Of a stretch of 64,000 bases of DNA, positions 27,301 to 35,426 are shown piece by piece; position 1 is the first letter of the stretch; each line of letters begins with the position of its first letter. The position numbers were made by a program, and so were the translations under genes. The DNA lies in NCBI RefSeq assembly GCF_039941815.1, contig NZ_JBDVDW010000076.1:84052-148051 (forward strand), read 5' to 3'. A model generated the notes under the pieces. That model made no database searches and had not been told where the DNA came from. It saw only the letters and a list, made by a program, of their open reading frames with translations. The stretch comes from Reichenbachiella sp039941815 (GTDB taxonomy: Bacteria; Bacteroidota; Bacteroidia; Cytophagales; Cyclobacteriaceae).

Positions 27301-28097
27301 GTGCTAGTTGCTGTGACCGTAACTGTATATTGTCCCAAATCTCCAACTTCAGGTGATACCGTCATAGTACCTGTATTGTCTGCATTGTCCAAAAACTCAG
27401 CGAAGTCAGGTAAGCCACTTGTTGTAAAAGCAATTGCCGCATCTAAAGGATCAACAGCTTCGACAGTTACTGTTAATTCTGATCCTTCATTTACATTTTG
27501 TTCATCAACGGCTACAAAAACGGGATCGCTGTTGGAAGAAATAAAGGTCAAAACGATATTTTCTGTATCGTGATTTCCAGGGTCAGCAACGTTAAAATCA
27601 CCATTAACCACTGCCATACCAGTGAGATTAATTACTTTATTTCTAAAAGTATAACCGTCTGCAATAGTAACTTCGCTACCGCCATCTTCGGTAACAAACA
27701 CATCATACGACATTGTGGAAGCATCTACCTCCACTCTTACGCTGTATGTAGTTCCCGCTGTATATGGCAAGTCATTTTCACTGGCATAACCTGCACCATC
27801 ATAGGCGTCGATCATTCCAGAACTATTGAAACGTACGATAACTGACAGATCAGAATAAGTGGTTGCCGTTTCTTTATTGGTCAAACCAGTTACAGCATCT
27901 ATGTTCACTTTTTCAGCAATCATATCAAATTCGAAAGTAAACTCGCCAGTCTGTACGCCTTCATCAAAGTCAAAGGTTTGCCAGGTGTTCAATTGACTAG
28001 TTACGTCTGCGATCTGAGCAGTGGCTTGGAAGGCGAAGCCGATTATGGCGATCCAAATCAAAGGCACTATCCTCTTTAATTGTATAATTTTTTTCAT
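24351..28097 (-). CDS. large T9SS-secreted Ig-repeat protein with two DNRLRE/CBM96-like modules
   Basis: 1248 aa. A signal peptide (IVPLIWIAIIGFAFQATAQ) is followed by a LamG-like beta-sandwich (about 30-185; WQTFDFDEG, FEFDMIAEK). Then come an Ig-like repeat, a DNRLRE/CBM96-like module (about 280-490, with DYDLYGLDYR and GTDYYQGVYDGD), an Ig-like repeat, a second such module (about 580-780), four more Ig-like repeats and a T9SS tail (MILYPNPALNGVVNIRIP). The N-terminal LamG-like and first CBM-like modules are paralogous to the 583-aa lipoprotein of the SusCD operon. No catalytic domain is recognisable, so it may be a secreted glycan-binding or scaffolding protein. It has its own terminator and two candidate operator clusters upstream. 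Confidence 0.88.
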   Translation of the reverse strand: MKKIIQLKRIVPLIWIAIIGFAFQATAQIADVTSQLNTWQTFDFDEGVQTGEFTFEFDMIAEKVNIDAVTGLTNKETATTYSDLSVIVRFNSSGMIDAYDGAGYASENDLPYTAGTTYSVRVEVDASTMSYDVFVTEDGGSEVTIADGYTFRNKVINLTGMAVVNGDFNVADPGNHDTENIVLTFISSNSDPVFVAVDEQNVNEGSELTVTVEAVDPLDAAIAFTTSGLPDFAEFLDNADNTGTMTVSPEVGDLGQYTVTVTATSTTGSNTQDIVINVNEYSEIFTIESEPEDIDLFYHVDTRNPAELNWGGTEMLVGGGVNWQDAADVYDMAAVMPFQIPEIPQGSNSFKAASFVANINYVVTWAYVDYDLYGLDYREESTVLGTDYYQGVYDGDESATAIQQKWASTSGATSQTLEPGLVETSIDGNDALVDYLNAQLEAGAMPGDYVFLRVNVNVADATTYARIDIDSQESENPPVMNVTFYQPLILDPIGDHMITRDETTTIDLNATFAEADDMAFAIANAPEFVELIDNGDGTGQLSLTPDVDDLGNHIDIEVTVTAGEYTYEELITLTVTEAPEEIYVDAADNYTVYGAAYDPAEAFVWSGAPEILTGGSLVDTDEVDETAVMPFEIPTIPEGMVIVAAQLDFTTNQVPAWMAQSNDLTALPYREAPTVLGTDHYQGEYGGDPSAYGIQESIITPTTVAGAHTTSDSANDAIVAYMNEQIANGAEAGDFVFFRLNPDVADAVNYARVDIDSHESNSNTGGANLTVTFMPNAAPEFDPIADQTILERRSLEVDVTATDEDGETLEISLVDGTPSFITLTDNGDGTALIMIDPTADDTGEITVEIEATDGFQVTSESFTLTVNESNLPVLEAIEDQSLREGLSLSVTLNATDSDTNDILVLSLEDAPSFVVLTDNGDGTGSLAIDPEVGDEDTYADISVSVSDGYDTVEELFTLTITANAVPVLASIGDQTMIGERTLSVAISATDTDSEDDLTFSLTSDHTFITLVDNGDGTGSLEFDGADVSPDEYTDIMVSVSDSYEFASETFILTVVQNSLPSLTAIGDQTVDVDGTKEVALAASDEDASDDLVFSISDAPSFITLTDNGDGTGKLTMTPGSADAGEYEDIIVKVSDGLGQAIERITVTVEEDEEGGEVLAISTLQKEMILYPNPALNGVVNIRIPAELDGSKLSLFGITGKLMQQVQLSNSVSKQPYQLTLDSSIPKGQYIMILSNASLTVTKRLIIQQ

Positions 28098-28138
28098 TCG
28101 ACTAATAGTTAATTTAAGTACTTTTTTGTAGCTAAGAA

Positions 28139-28163
28139 GTGGGTTCGGCTATGCCAAACCCAC
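28139..28163 (-). promoter_or_regulatory. leader hairpin upstream of the 1248-aa gene
   Basis: GTGGGTT and AACCCAC enclose an inner CGGC/GCC-containing loop, giving a strong hairpin about 42 nt before the ATG. On the minus strand an additional GGACAG lies immediately before it. It could be a leader structure or, read on the plus strand, a terminator (followed by TTTTT); no plus-strand gene feeds it. Confidence 0.4.
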
Positions 28164-28265
28164 TGTCCTTTTTAGTCCTATTATCTTTTCAAACAATAAG
28201 ATTTGCTTGTTGTTGTTGTGAATAATTCTATTCAAATACTAATCTATGGATACTTAAAAATGTCT

Positions 28266-28284
28266 CTGTCCTGCATTGACCTGT
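28266..28284 (-). promoter_or_regulatory. candidate operator, tandem CAGG half-sites
   Basis: The minus strand reads ACAGGTCAATGCAGGACAG: two CAGG half-sites spaced 10 bp apart, about 170 nt upstream of the 1248-aa gene. It shares GCAGGACAG with the sites before the SDR operon and susC. Confidence 0.45.
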
Positions 28285-28525
28285 ACGACCGAAATGAACA
28301 TCAAACATTGATAATTAAGAAGTAATATTCCATACCAGGTTAATAAGCAGGTTTCATTTTGCAGTTGGATTGGCTCATTGAAAACCAAGTAGCAATCTGC
28401 CTTTCCCCCAGCAGACTGCCCTTGATATTCATGTTCAATTATTTCCCCCGAAACGATTGAACAATTGTTTGTTGTTGTAGAATAATATTCTAAGTGATTA
28501 CAATTTATACCCATATCCAGTCCTA

Positions 28526-28545
28526 CTTATCCTGCCTTGTCCTGT
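28526..28545 (-). promoter_or_regulatory. second tandem CAGG element
   Basis: The minus strand reads ACAGGACAAG followed directly by GCAGGATAAG, a 10-bp direct repeat. It lies in the same 508-nt intergenic region (28098-28605), near the end of the 2155-aa gene. No credible gene lies in that region. Confidence 0.4.
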
Positions 28546-28556
28546 AAAGAATTTGA

Positions 28557-28597
28557 AAAGAGAACCCCTTTTATGCATCGAAAAGAGAGTTCTCTTT
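28557..28597 (-). terminator. terminator-like hairpin after the 2155-aa gene
   Basis: Read on the minus strand: AAAGAGAAC and GTTCTCTTT arms around a 23-nt loop, starting 9 nt after the stop codon. The U-run is part of the stem (TCTCTTTTC), so efficiency is uncertain. Confidence 0.6.
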
Positions 28598-28605
28598 AAG
28601 CAATG

Positions 28606-31600
28606 CTATTTTATTAAAAATCTCGACTTGTGAACAGTTTGAGTATCCGAAAGCTGCAGTAAGTAATATCCTGTTTTTAGACCCTCCAAATTCGAAATAT
28701 GATACTGTGAAATAGAATTTCTAATTCCTAAGTGTATTACTCGAACTTCTTGTCCTGAACTATTAAAAATTCGAACTATTCCGGTCGAAGCATCAAAATT
28801 CGAAGGCAAAGTCAAATTAAGCTCACCGTGCTGAATCGGGTTTGGATATATAGAAAGTTTTACATTTTCTATATTGACAGATAACACCTTGTTTGAAGTT
28901 CTCGCTCCGCTATCTACCCCAGAAACAAGACTTAGCGTAGGCTTCTTACTGTTGTTACCATCGTCTGCCGTACTCATATTCCAATAAGAATAATTGGCCT
29001 CGTTTACATCGGATTGCACCTTGAAGAATATATAATCGCCTGCGACCGCACCAGCATCATATTGGTCATTGATGAAGTCGGCTAGCTCCTGGTCATCTGA
29101 AATGGAAACTACACCCGCAGCCGTACTGCTAGTAATAAACCCAGTTTCTATCAGGGTACTCGATGCCGTGTAATCCGCCACTTGCACGCTGCTTGCACTT
29201 CGATACGTCACTCCAGATACATTCATATTCCCAACTGGAGAATTGACTTTGGCAACCAAATTCATGGCAAAAGATGCGTCAGCCACTTCATGACCTGTCG
29301 GTAGGGCTGGTAATTGGAACGGAATGACCAATCCGGCATCGTAGGCTGAACTAGCTCCACCCACTCGGGCGGTGGATTGTCCTACCCATTGCGTAGTTCC
29401 ATTCGTTCGTACCTCCTGATCGTCAGCATGGGCATAGATAGTGAAAGACTGGCCCTGCACCACTTCGTTGACGGTAATGCTGATCGTTTCGCTCGCTGTA
29501 TCCGTTCCATCGGTCACGCTGATCACGATATTAGAATATACGCCATCATCTCCATCTGTCGGACTGATCGCCAAGGTTGACGAACCGTTTCCATTGGATG
29601 TGAGTGTGGCAAAAGTAGGTAGCCCTGTCGCTGAAATGGTGAGGTTATCACCATCGGCATCCGTGGCTGTGATGGACACATTGAGTGTGGAGTCTTCGTC
29701 TACGCTTTGGTTTCCAACTGCTGCCAATACCGGCGCTGTGTTTCCTGCTTGCGCTGCAGTTACCGTCAGTTCGAAAGTATCTGATCCATTGACCTGGCCA
29801 TCATATGCGGTTATGGTCAGATTTGAATAAGTACCCGCATCACCAATAGACGTGGTGATGCTCACTGTTCCAGTTCCATCACCATTATCTGTGAAAGATG
29901 CGAACGAAGGCAAATTAGTAGCACTCAAAGTGAGGTTGTCACCATCAGCATCCGAGGCTGAGACCGCCACATTCACACTGTTTCCTTCTTCCACACTCTG
30001 GTCAGCAATACTTGCCACTACTGGTGCATTGTTGGTCGGTGGAGTACCTGAGGTGTTAATTTGAACCTCCTGATAATTATTCCAGGAAGAAGCTGAATTA
30101 CCACCGCCAATGATCTTTACATATCGAGCTTGTGTATCTGTGAAGTCAAAATTTTCAAGGCTCAAAGTAGTTCCACTGCTGGTCCCATTGAATACTTCTG
30201 AATAACTCACGCCATCACTGGATAGTTCTATGCTGAAGTCATACGTACGCTCATCTCCTAATCCAAAAGCGATATCAACAGAAGTAATAGTAACTGGACT
30301 ACAGAAATTTTTCTGTAACCATTCCGTACCATCAGACGACCATTTAGTATTTAAGTCACCATCCATGGCGCCAGCGGGAGGATTGTATCCCCATTGATCA
30401 TCTTGGAATGCACTCGCCCATAATGTGTCGCAAGTGAATTTGAATGTGCCAGTATTTCCAGAAGAGATGATGTTACCAGCATAATCCTGTACGTTGCTCA
30501 CCGTCAAGGTATTGATCTGGTTTCCACCCAATGTAGACACCTCCAACGTCACTGTGCGATTATCACTTTCTAATGTAGCACTCTGAACTGTCACGCCATT
30601 GTTAATGCTATAGTTAGCGGTATTTTCTGCTGTGGCAGGTGTTACGCTTTCTGTATAACTGAAGGTGAACACATCATCCAAGAATGTATTATTAGTGGCT
30701 GCCAACTCAGGGTCTACGCTATCTGATGAAGCAGAATATTCAAAGCATCCGGCATCAACCGTAGGCCCAAACAATCTGGTGTTTCCATCAAGGTCTAACG
30801 TCGAAAGGTCTGTGTTCACGCCGGCGTCGATGGCCAGACTTCCTGCCTTCAAATGAAAATCATGATTGACATAATCTTCGAAATAGGGCAAGTAGTTGTT
30901 GTAATTAGATTGATCAATATCAATGTTGCCTTCCACGATAGAAGTAGCGTCGAAAGTCCAGGTTGTATATTTCGCTGCAATGTTGTTTCTAATCACATTG
31001 CTGAAATTGTCCTGGCCCGTTTTGTTTTGCGCTTGACAAGATATCCATGGTACCAAATCGGTATCAGTAAAATGTGGATGCTGAACGACTGTATTATTTT
31101 GGATTTTACAATTTCGAGCACCATACAAAGTGATTCCATGAGTCTGGTCATTCATCACTAAGTTGTTTTCTACAACCCATCCATCACCATAACCATCAGT
31201 AATAATAATTCCCTGCATAAGCGTTCCGATCAATTCATTGTCGATGACGAACTGAGTGATAGGATCTTCGAAAAGCAAGAATTTGTTGTATCTCAAAGTC
31301 ACACTTTCGATCTTCAGATCTCCATCCAGTTTGTATGCCTGAAATCCATCATCATGCTGTATGGCATAGTCATCGATGTAACAATCTCTCACGGTATTGT
31401 ATTCGTAGGTAGAGAAACTTCCCAATCCACGAATAGCATCTCCGGCGAAATTATCAATCGTACAATTCGTCACGTAGGAGTAATCTCCACGCAAGGAGAG
31501 TGCATGATACACATTGGTGATCAGCGTATTTTCAAAAGTAATATTACCCCCTCTGAAATCTACTCCACTGGCCACGTTGGCATACCAGTCGTTTTTTGTC

Positions 31601-34600
31601 CAGGTAGAAATATCATCGGCTGATTTAAGGGTTGAGTTCTTCACAGTGATATGCGTAGTATTGGCATTACCAGTCATCATAAATTCTTCCTTGCCCAAGC
31701 TGGCTGTAGACGCATCAATGGTAAGGCCATCGAATACCAAATGTTGGCTATTGTCTATCGTAAGCTTAGAAAATACTGGGGTGTGCCCTGAGAGTGCTCT
31801 AAAAGTAACATCCTCAGTTCGGGCCATATTCCCAATATATACAGCGCCATAATTACCATCTAGTAAATACACTAAGTCACCATTCTGAATAGATGTAGGC
31901 TGAATAGAAGCCCAGGGATTAGCCTGGCTGCCATCATTGCTGTTGTTACCTCCTACTGGATCGATATAATAGGTGTTACCAACGACGGTTCCTGGTGCAT
32001 AAATGTTGATGACCACGACTTGATCATCCGTATCAGTACCATCCGAAACTGAAATCGTCACATTGGTAGTGCTTGCATCACCCGTCTGTGGATTGATACT
32101 AATGGATCCGGTACCATCACCGTTGTCGGTAAGACTGGCAAAGGCAGGTAAATTTGTTGCTGTAAAAGTCAGTGCATCTGCATTGGCATCTGTAGCAGAA
32201 ATGTTGACTGCCACTGAACTTCCCTCTTCTACATTTTGGTTGGCTATGGTAGCCAAAACCGGCGCTGCATTGGCGCCTCCTTCTGGATTTACCGTAATGG
32301 TAATGTCTTCCGTATCAGCGTCTGTTCCATCAGTAGCGGATATAGTTACATTGTAACTTCCTTCATCGCCCGTTTGCGGATTGATTTGGATGCTTCCTGT
32401 ACCATCTCCATTATCTGTAAGCGTCGCAAAAGACGGAAGGTTGCTAGCCGAAAGTACAATCGCATCTCCGTCCGCATCAGTGGCGCTGAGGTTTTTGGTA
32501 ATACTTGCCAACTCATCGAGCTGAGCATTGCCAACTGCAGCCAAAACAGGACGTGCATTGCCTCCAGTACCACTATTGTACTCATAGGCACCGGCATCTA
32601 CGGTTCCATCAGCCACTCTGGCATTACCATCCAAATCAGTGGAAGTTACATCTGTGTTAACTCCCGCATCAATAGCACCACTACCTGCTTTCAGATGAAA
32701 ATCAAGATTGGCATAATCTGCAAAGTATGAGCCGTAGTTATTTACGTTAGTTGTGATATCCACATTGTTTTGAACCGTAGATGTCGCATCGAAGGTCCAG
32801 TCAGTAAGCTGGCCGGCGATGTTATTTCTGATCACATTACTAAAGTTCGTCTGTCCTGTTTTCCCCTGATCATCCAAGTAAATTCTTGGTACGGTGGTAT
32901 CGGTGAAATATGGATGCTGCACGACGGTATTATTTTGCACTTTGCAGTTTCTAGCACCATACAGAGAGATCCCATGTGCCTGCTGATTGACAATCAAATT
33001 ATTTTCTACCACCCATGAGTCGGCGTAACCATCAGTGATGATCAAACCTTGCATGAGCGTACCGATCAAATTATTGTCAATCACAAATTGTGTGATAGGA
33101 TCTTCGAACAGTAGAATCTTATTATATCGTAGGGTGACGCCCTCTATCTTAGGATCGGAGTCCAAATTATAAGCTTGGAACCCATCATCGTGCTGAATGG
33201 CATAATCATCGATATAGCAATCTCTAACTGTATTGTATTCATAAGTAGAAAAACTACCCAAACCTCTAATTGCGTCACCAGCGAAATTGTCGATCAAATT
33301 ATTCGTAGCTGAACTATGATCTCCACGAAGGGATAATGCATGGTAGATATTCTTAATGGTAGTGTTGGATACCGTGATGTAATCCGCACGCATATCAATA
33401 CCACCTTTTACATTATTGTACCAATCCGTCTTAGTCCATGTAGATGAACTAACGGCCGACTGAATAGTGCAATTTTCGAATGTAATGTGGTGAGAGTTTG
33501 CATCTCCAGTCACCAAAAAGCCATCCTTGGTAATTGTTGAATTTGTACCGTCAAACATTACTCCATCAAAGGTCCAGTTTGTACAATTGTTTAAACTAAG
33601 ACTGGTCACGGTTGGATTGTGACCAGATAGTGACGTAATCGTAATGCCATTGGCGAAGGTATAGTTCTGCACATATGGCGTCCCATGATCTCCATCCATC
33701 AGGTACAATGTAGCCCCATCTGCAATCGTCGGATGAATGTATGCTACAGCCGCCAGAGAAGACCAAGGGCTGCTGATACTTCCATTGTTTGCCATGTCAC
33801 CATTTACCGGATCTAAATAATAAACCGTTCCAGTAGGTGGCGTACTCACAGTGATTGTGATTGTCTCTTGCGTACTGGCAGTACCGTCCGAAACGGAAAC
33901 TACAATTCCCGCATAACTTCCTGCATCGCCCGTAGTGGGTGATATAGAGATAGCGCCCGTTCCATTTCCATTGTCCGATAAAGAAGCGAAAGATGGAAGA
34001 TTGGAAACTGAAAACGTAAGTGCATCACCATCTGCATCAGTGGCCGAAAGGCTTACTGACGAAGAAGATCCTTCATTTAGGTTTTGATTACCAATCGCTG
34101 CTAATACTGGGGCAGTGTTGGATGGTGCTGTAGTCACAGTCAAAGAGAAACTCTCACTATCCGTGTCGGTACCGTCGTTTGCTGTAATAGTTATATTCGA
34201 ATAAGTTCCGTCGTCTCCTATAGCTGGTTGAAAAGAAATTTGTCCGGAGCCATCACCGTTGTCAGTGAGTGTAGCGAATGAAGGCAGGTTCGAAGCCGAT
34301 AAAGTTAGTGCATCACCGTCAGCATCTGTAGCTGATACATTCACATTGCTGTTCGCTCCTTCTTGTGTCGACTGATCAGCAACCGCCGCCATCACTGGTG
34401 CTGTATTGCTTGATGATTGTACATCTATGGTGAGATAAGGTCGCTGCGAACTGGTCGTGCCATTTTGCGAAGCGATGTCCCAATAATTGTATTGCGAGCC
34501 TGAATTACTATCCATGTTCAATCGGATAAAAACATACTCTCCACCGGTGGCTCCATTGGCATACTGGGCATTTAGAAATGTAGCGAGCGCCGTATTAGCT

Positions 34601-35073
34601 GCGGCATTAGTAGAGGTAGACCCTGTAGAGCTACTGGTTGTGAAAAATGATTGCTGTATGGCTGTGGCTCCAGCATCACTGCCATAAGCACCGCCAAAAT
34701 AATCAGTACCCACTACAGCAGATGATGCTTGATAAGGCACTGCATATAAATCTACCTCATCAGACAGGTTTCCTGATTTACCAACCAGATAGGTTGTAAA
34801 AGATGCTGAGGCAATCTGCTCTCCTGCTGCCAATACTGGCAACTGAAAAGGTATGATGGCGCAAGTGTATTTGTTGGTACCTAAGCGATGGGTGGCGTAG
34901 CCTACCCATTGCATGGATCCATTGTTATTCACCGAATTATCATCGGCGCTAGCTGCGATTTGCGAAGTCCCTGTAAGGACAATTTTTGAATGTTTAGCAA
35001 TACCCGCGATGCTATTGAAGTTGGCTCCAATAATCATCGATATTCCCAAAATTAAGCGTAGTAGTTTCGTCAT
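28606..35073 (-). CDS. giant T9SS-secreted protein with two beta-helices, CBM32-like and CBM96-like modules
   Basis: 2155 aa. Order: signal peptide; DNRLRE/CBM96-like module (about 30-220); two cadherin/Ig-like repeats; beta-helix 1 with choice-of-anchor-Q tail (about 410-790); two Ig-like repeats; beta-helix 2 with the same tail (about 985-1365); an SbsA-like Ig domain (TLTVSNVQDYAGNI); an F5/8-type C (CBM32-like) domain (GAMDGDLNTKWSSDG, ARYVKIIGGG); two Ig-like repeats; a second DNRLRE/CBM96-like module; and a T9SS tail (LSIYPNPIQHGELNLTLP). The two helices are close paralogues of each other and of the helix in the 1658-aa protein (shared ITQFVIDN, HGISLYGARN, GKTGQTNF). Such helices are typical of polysaccharide lyases and epimerases; the activity is not established. 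It probably attacks the locus substrate outside the cell. Confidence 0.9.
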   Translation of the reverse strand: MTKLLRLILGISMIIGANFNSIAGIAKHSKIVLTGTSQIAASADDNSVNNNGSMQWVGYATHRLGTNKYTCAIIPFQLPVLAAGEQIASASFTTYLVGKSGNLSDEVDLYAVPYQASSAVVGTDYFGGAYGSDAGATAIQQSFFTTSSSTGSTSTNAAANTALATFLNAQYANGATGGEYVFIRLNMDSNSGSQYNYWDIASQNGTTSSQRPYLTIDVQSSSNTAPVMAAVADQSTQEGANSNVNVSATDADGDALTLSASNLPSFATLTDNGDGSGQISFQPAIGDDGTYSNITITANDGTDTDSESFSLTVTTAPSNTAPVLAAIGNQNLNEGSSSSVSLSATDADGDALTFSVSNLPSFASLSDNGNGTGAISISPTTGDAGSYAGIVVSVSDGTASTQETITITVSTPPTGTVYYLDPVNGDMANNGSISSPWSSLAAVAYIHPTIADGATLYLMDGDHGTPYVQNYTFANGITITSLSGHNPTVTSLSLNNCTNWTFDGVMFDGTNSTITKDGFLVTGDANSHHITFENCTIQSAVSSSTWTKTDWYNNVKGGIDMRADYITVSNTTIKNIYHALSLRGDHSSATNNLIDNFAGDAIRGLGSFSTYEYNTVRDCYIDDYAIQHDDGFQAYNLDSDPKIEGVTLRYNKILLFEDPITQFVIDNNLIGTLMQGLIITDGYADSWVVENNLIVNQQAHGISLYGARNCKVQNNTVVQHPYFTDTTVPRIYLDDQGKTGQTNFSNVIRNNIAGQLTDWTFDATSTVQNNVDITTNVNNYGSYFADYANLDFHLKAGSGAIDAGVNTDVTSTDLDGNARVADGTVDAGAYEYNSGTGGNARPVLAAVGNAQLDELASITKNLSATDADGDAIVLSASNLPSFATLTDNGDGTGSIQINPQTGDEGSYNVTISATDGTDADTEDITITVNPEGGANAAPVLATIANQNVEEGSSVAVNISATDANADALTFTATNLPAFASLTDNGDGTGSISINPQTGDASTTNVTISVSDGTDTDDQVVVINIYAPGTVVGNTYYIDPVGGNNSNDGSQANPWASIQPTSIQNGDLVYLLDGNYGAVYIGNMARTEDVTFRALSGHTPVFSKLTIDNSQHLVFDGLTIDASTASLGKEEFMMTGNANTTHITVKNSTLKSADDISTWTKNDWYANVASGVDFRGGNITFENTLITNVYHALSLRGDYSYVTNCTIDNFAGDAIRGLGSFSTYEYNTVRDCYIDDYAIQHDDGFQAYKLDGDLKIESVTLRYNKFLLFEDPITQFVIDNELIGTLMQGIIITDGYGDGWVVENNLVMNDQTHGITLYGARNCKIQNNTVVQHPHFTDTDLVPWISCQAQNKTGQDNFSNVIRNNIAAKYTTWTFDATSIVEGNIDIDQSNYNNYLPYFEDYVNHDFHLKAGSLAIDAGVNTDLSTLDLDGNTRLFGPTVDAGCFEYSASSDSVDPELAATNNTFLDDVFTFSYTESVTPATAENTANYSINNGVTVQSATLESDNRTVTLEVSTLGGNQINTLTVSNVQDYAGNIISSGNTGTFKFTCDTLWASAFQDDQWGYNPPAGAMDGDLNTKWSSDGTEWLQKNFCSPVTITSVDIAFGLGDERTYDFSIELSSDGVSYSEVFNGTSSGTTLSLENFDFTDTQARYVKIIGGGNSASSWNNYQEVQINTSGTPPTNNAPVVASIADQSVEEGNSVNVAVSASDADGDNLTLSATNLPSFASFTDNGDGTGTVSITTSIGDAGTYSNLTITAYDGQVNGSDTFELTVTAAQAGNTAPVLAAVGNQSVDEDSTLNVSITATDADGDNLTISATGLPTFATLTSNGNGSSTLAISPTDGDDGVYSNIVISVTDGTDTASETISITVNEVVQGQSFTIYAHADDQEVRTNGTTQWVGQSTARVGGASSAYDAGLVIPFQLPALPTGHEVADASFAMNLVAKVNSPVGNMNVSGVTYRSASSVQVADYTASSTLIETGFITSSTAAGVVSISDDQELADFINDQYDAGAVAGDYIFFKVQSDVNEANYSYWNMSTADDGNNSKKPTLSLVSGVDSGARTSNKVLSVNIENVKLSIYPNPIQHGELNLTLPSNFDASTGIVRIFNSSGQEVRVIHLGIRNSISQYHISNLEGLKTGYYLLQLSDTQTVHKSRFLIK

Positions 35074-35351
35074 ATCATTCGTTTTTGTGAAACATTAATT
35101 TTTCTCGTTGGCGGGAATTGTGATGTGAATGGTTCGAGGTTGTTCAATTATTTATTCACGAATCTGACTGATGCTACTGGCCGTTTGCATTAGAGTCCAA
35201 TTTCCACTTTAACAAATATTGTCTCCTTACCCTTCAAATAAAATGGGCATTCTGATTAAATATTTAAACAAAATGTTTTAGCTTTTTTATTCAAATTCAA
35301 CAACTGCTGATATTATTCTGAAAATTTAATCGCATTCAAAATCACAAAAAA

Positions 35352-35379
35352 AAGCCATTCCGATATATCGGAATGGCTT
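35352..35379 (-). terminator. terminator of the susC-susD-lipoprotein operon
   Basis: A perfect inverted repeat: AAGCCATTC, central CGATATATCG, GAATGGCTT. On the minus strand it is followed by a run of T (TTTTTTTG). It lies 47 nt after the lipoprotein stop and ends the SusCD transcript. The rest of the 353-nt gap (35074-35426) is AT-rich; no CAGGACAG element was found there, so the 2155-aa gene may rely on a different promoter type. Confidence 0.9.
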
Positions 35380-35426
35380 AAACACCTCACTAATTTACCT
35401 GAATTGAAATTCAGTATGTTATATTA

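Noticed and set aside
28606..35073. Regular repeats in the giant genes as a CRISPR or satellite array
   Set aside because: The repeats are codon-level Ig-like and beta-helix duplications of about 90-380 residues with diverged sequence, not short identical DNA units with spacers.
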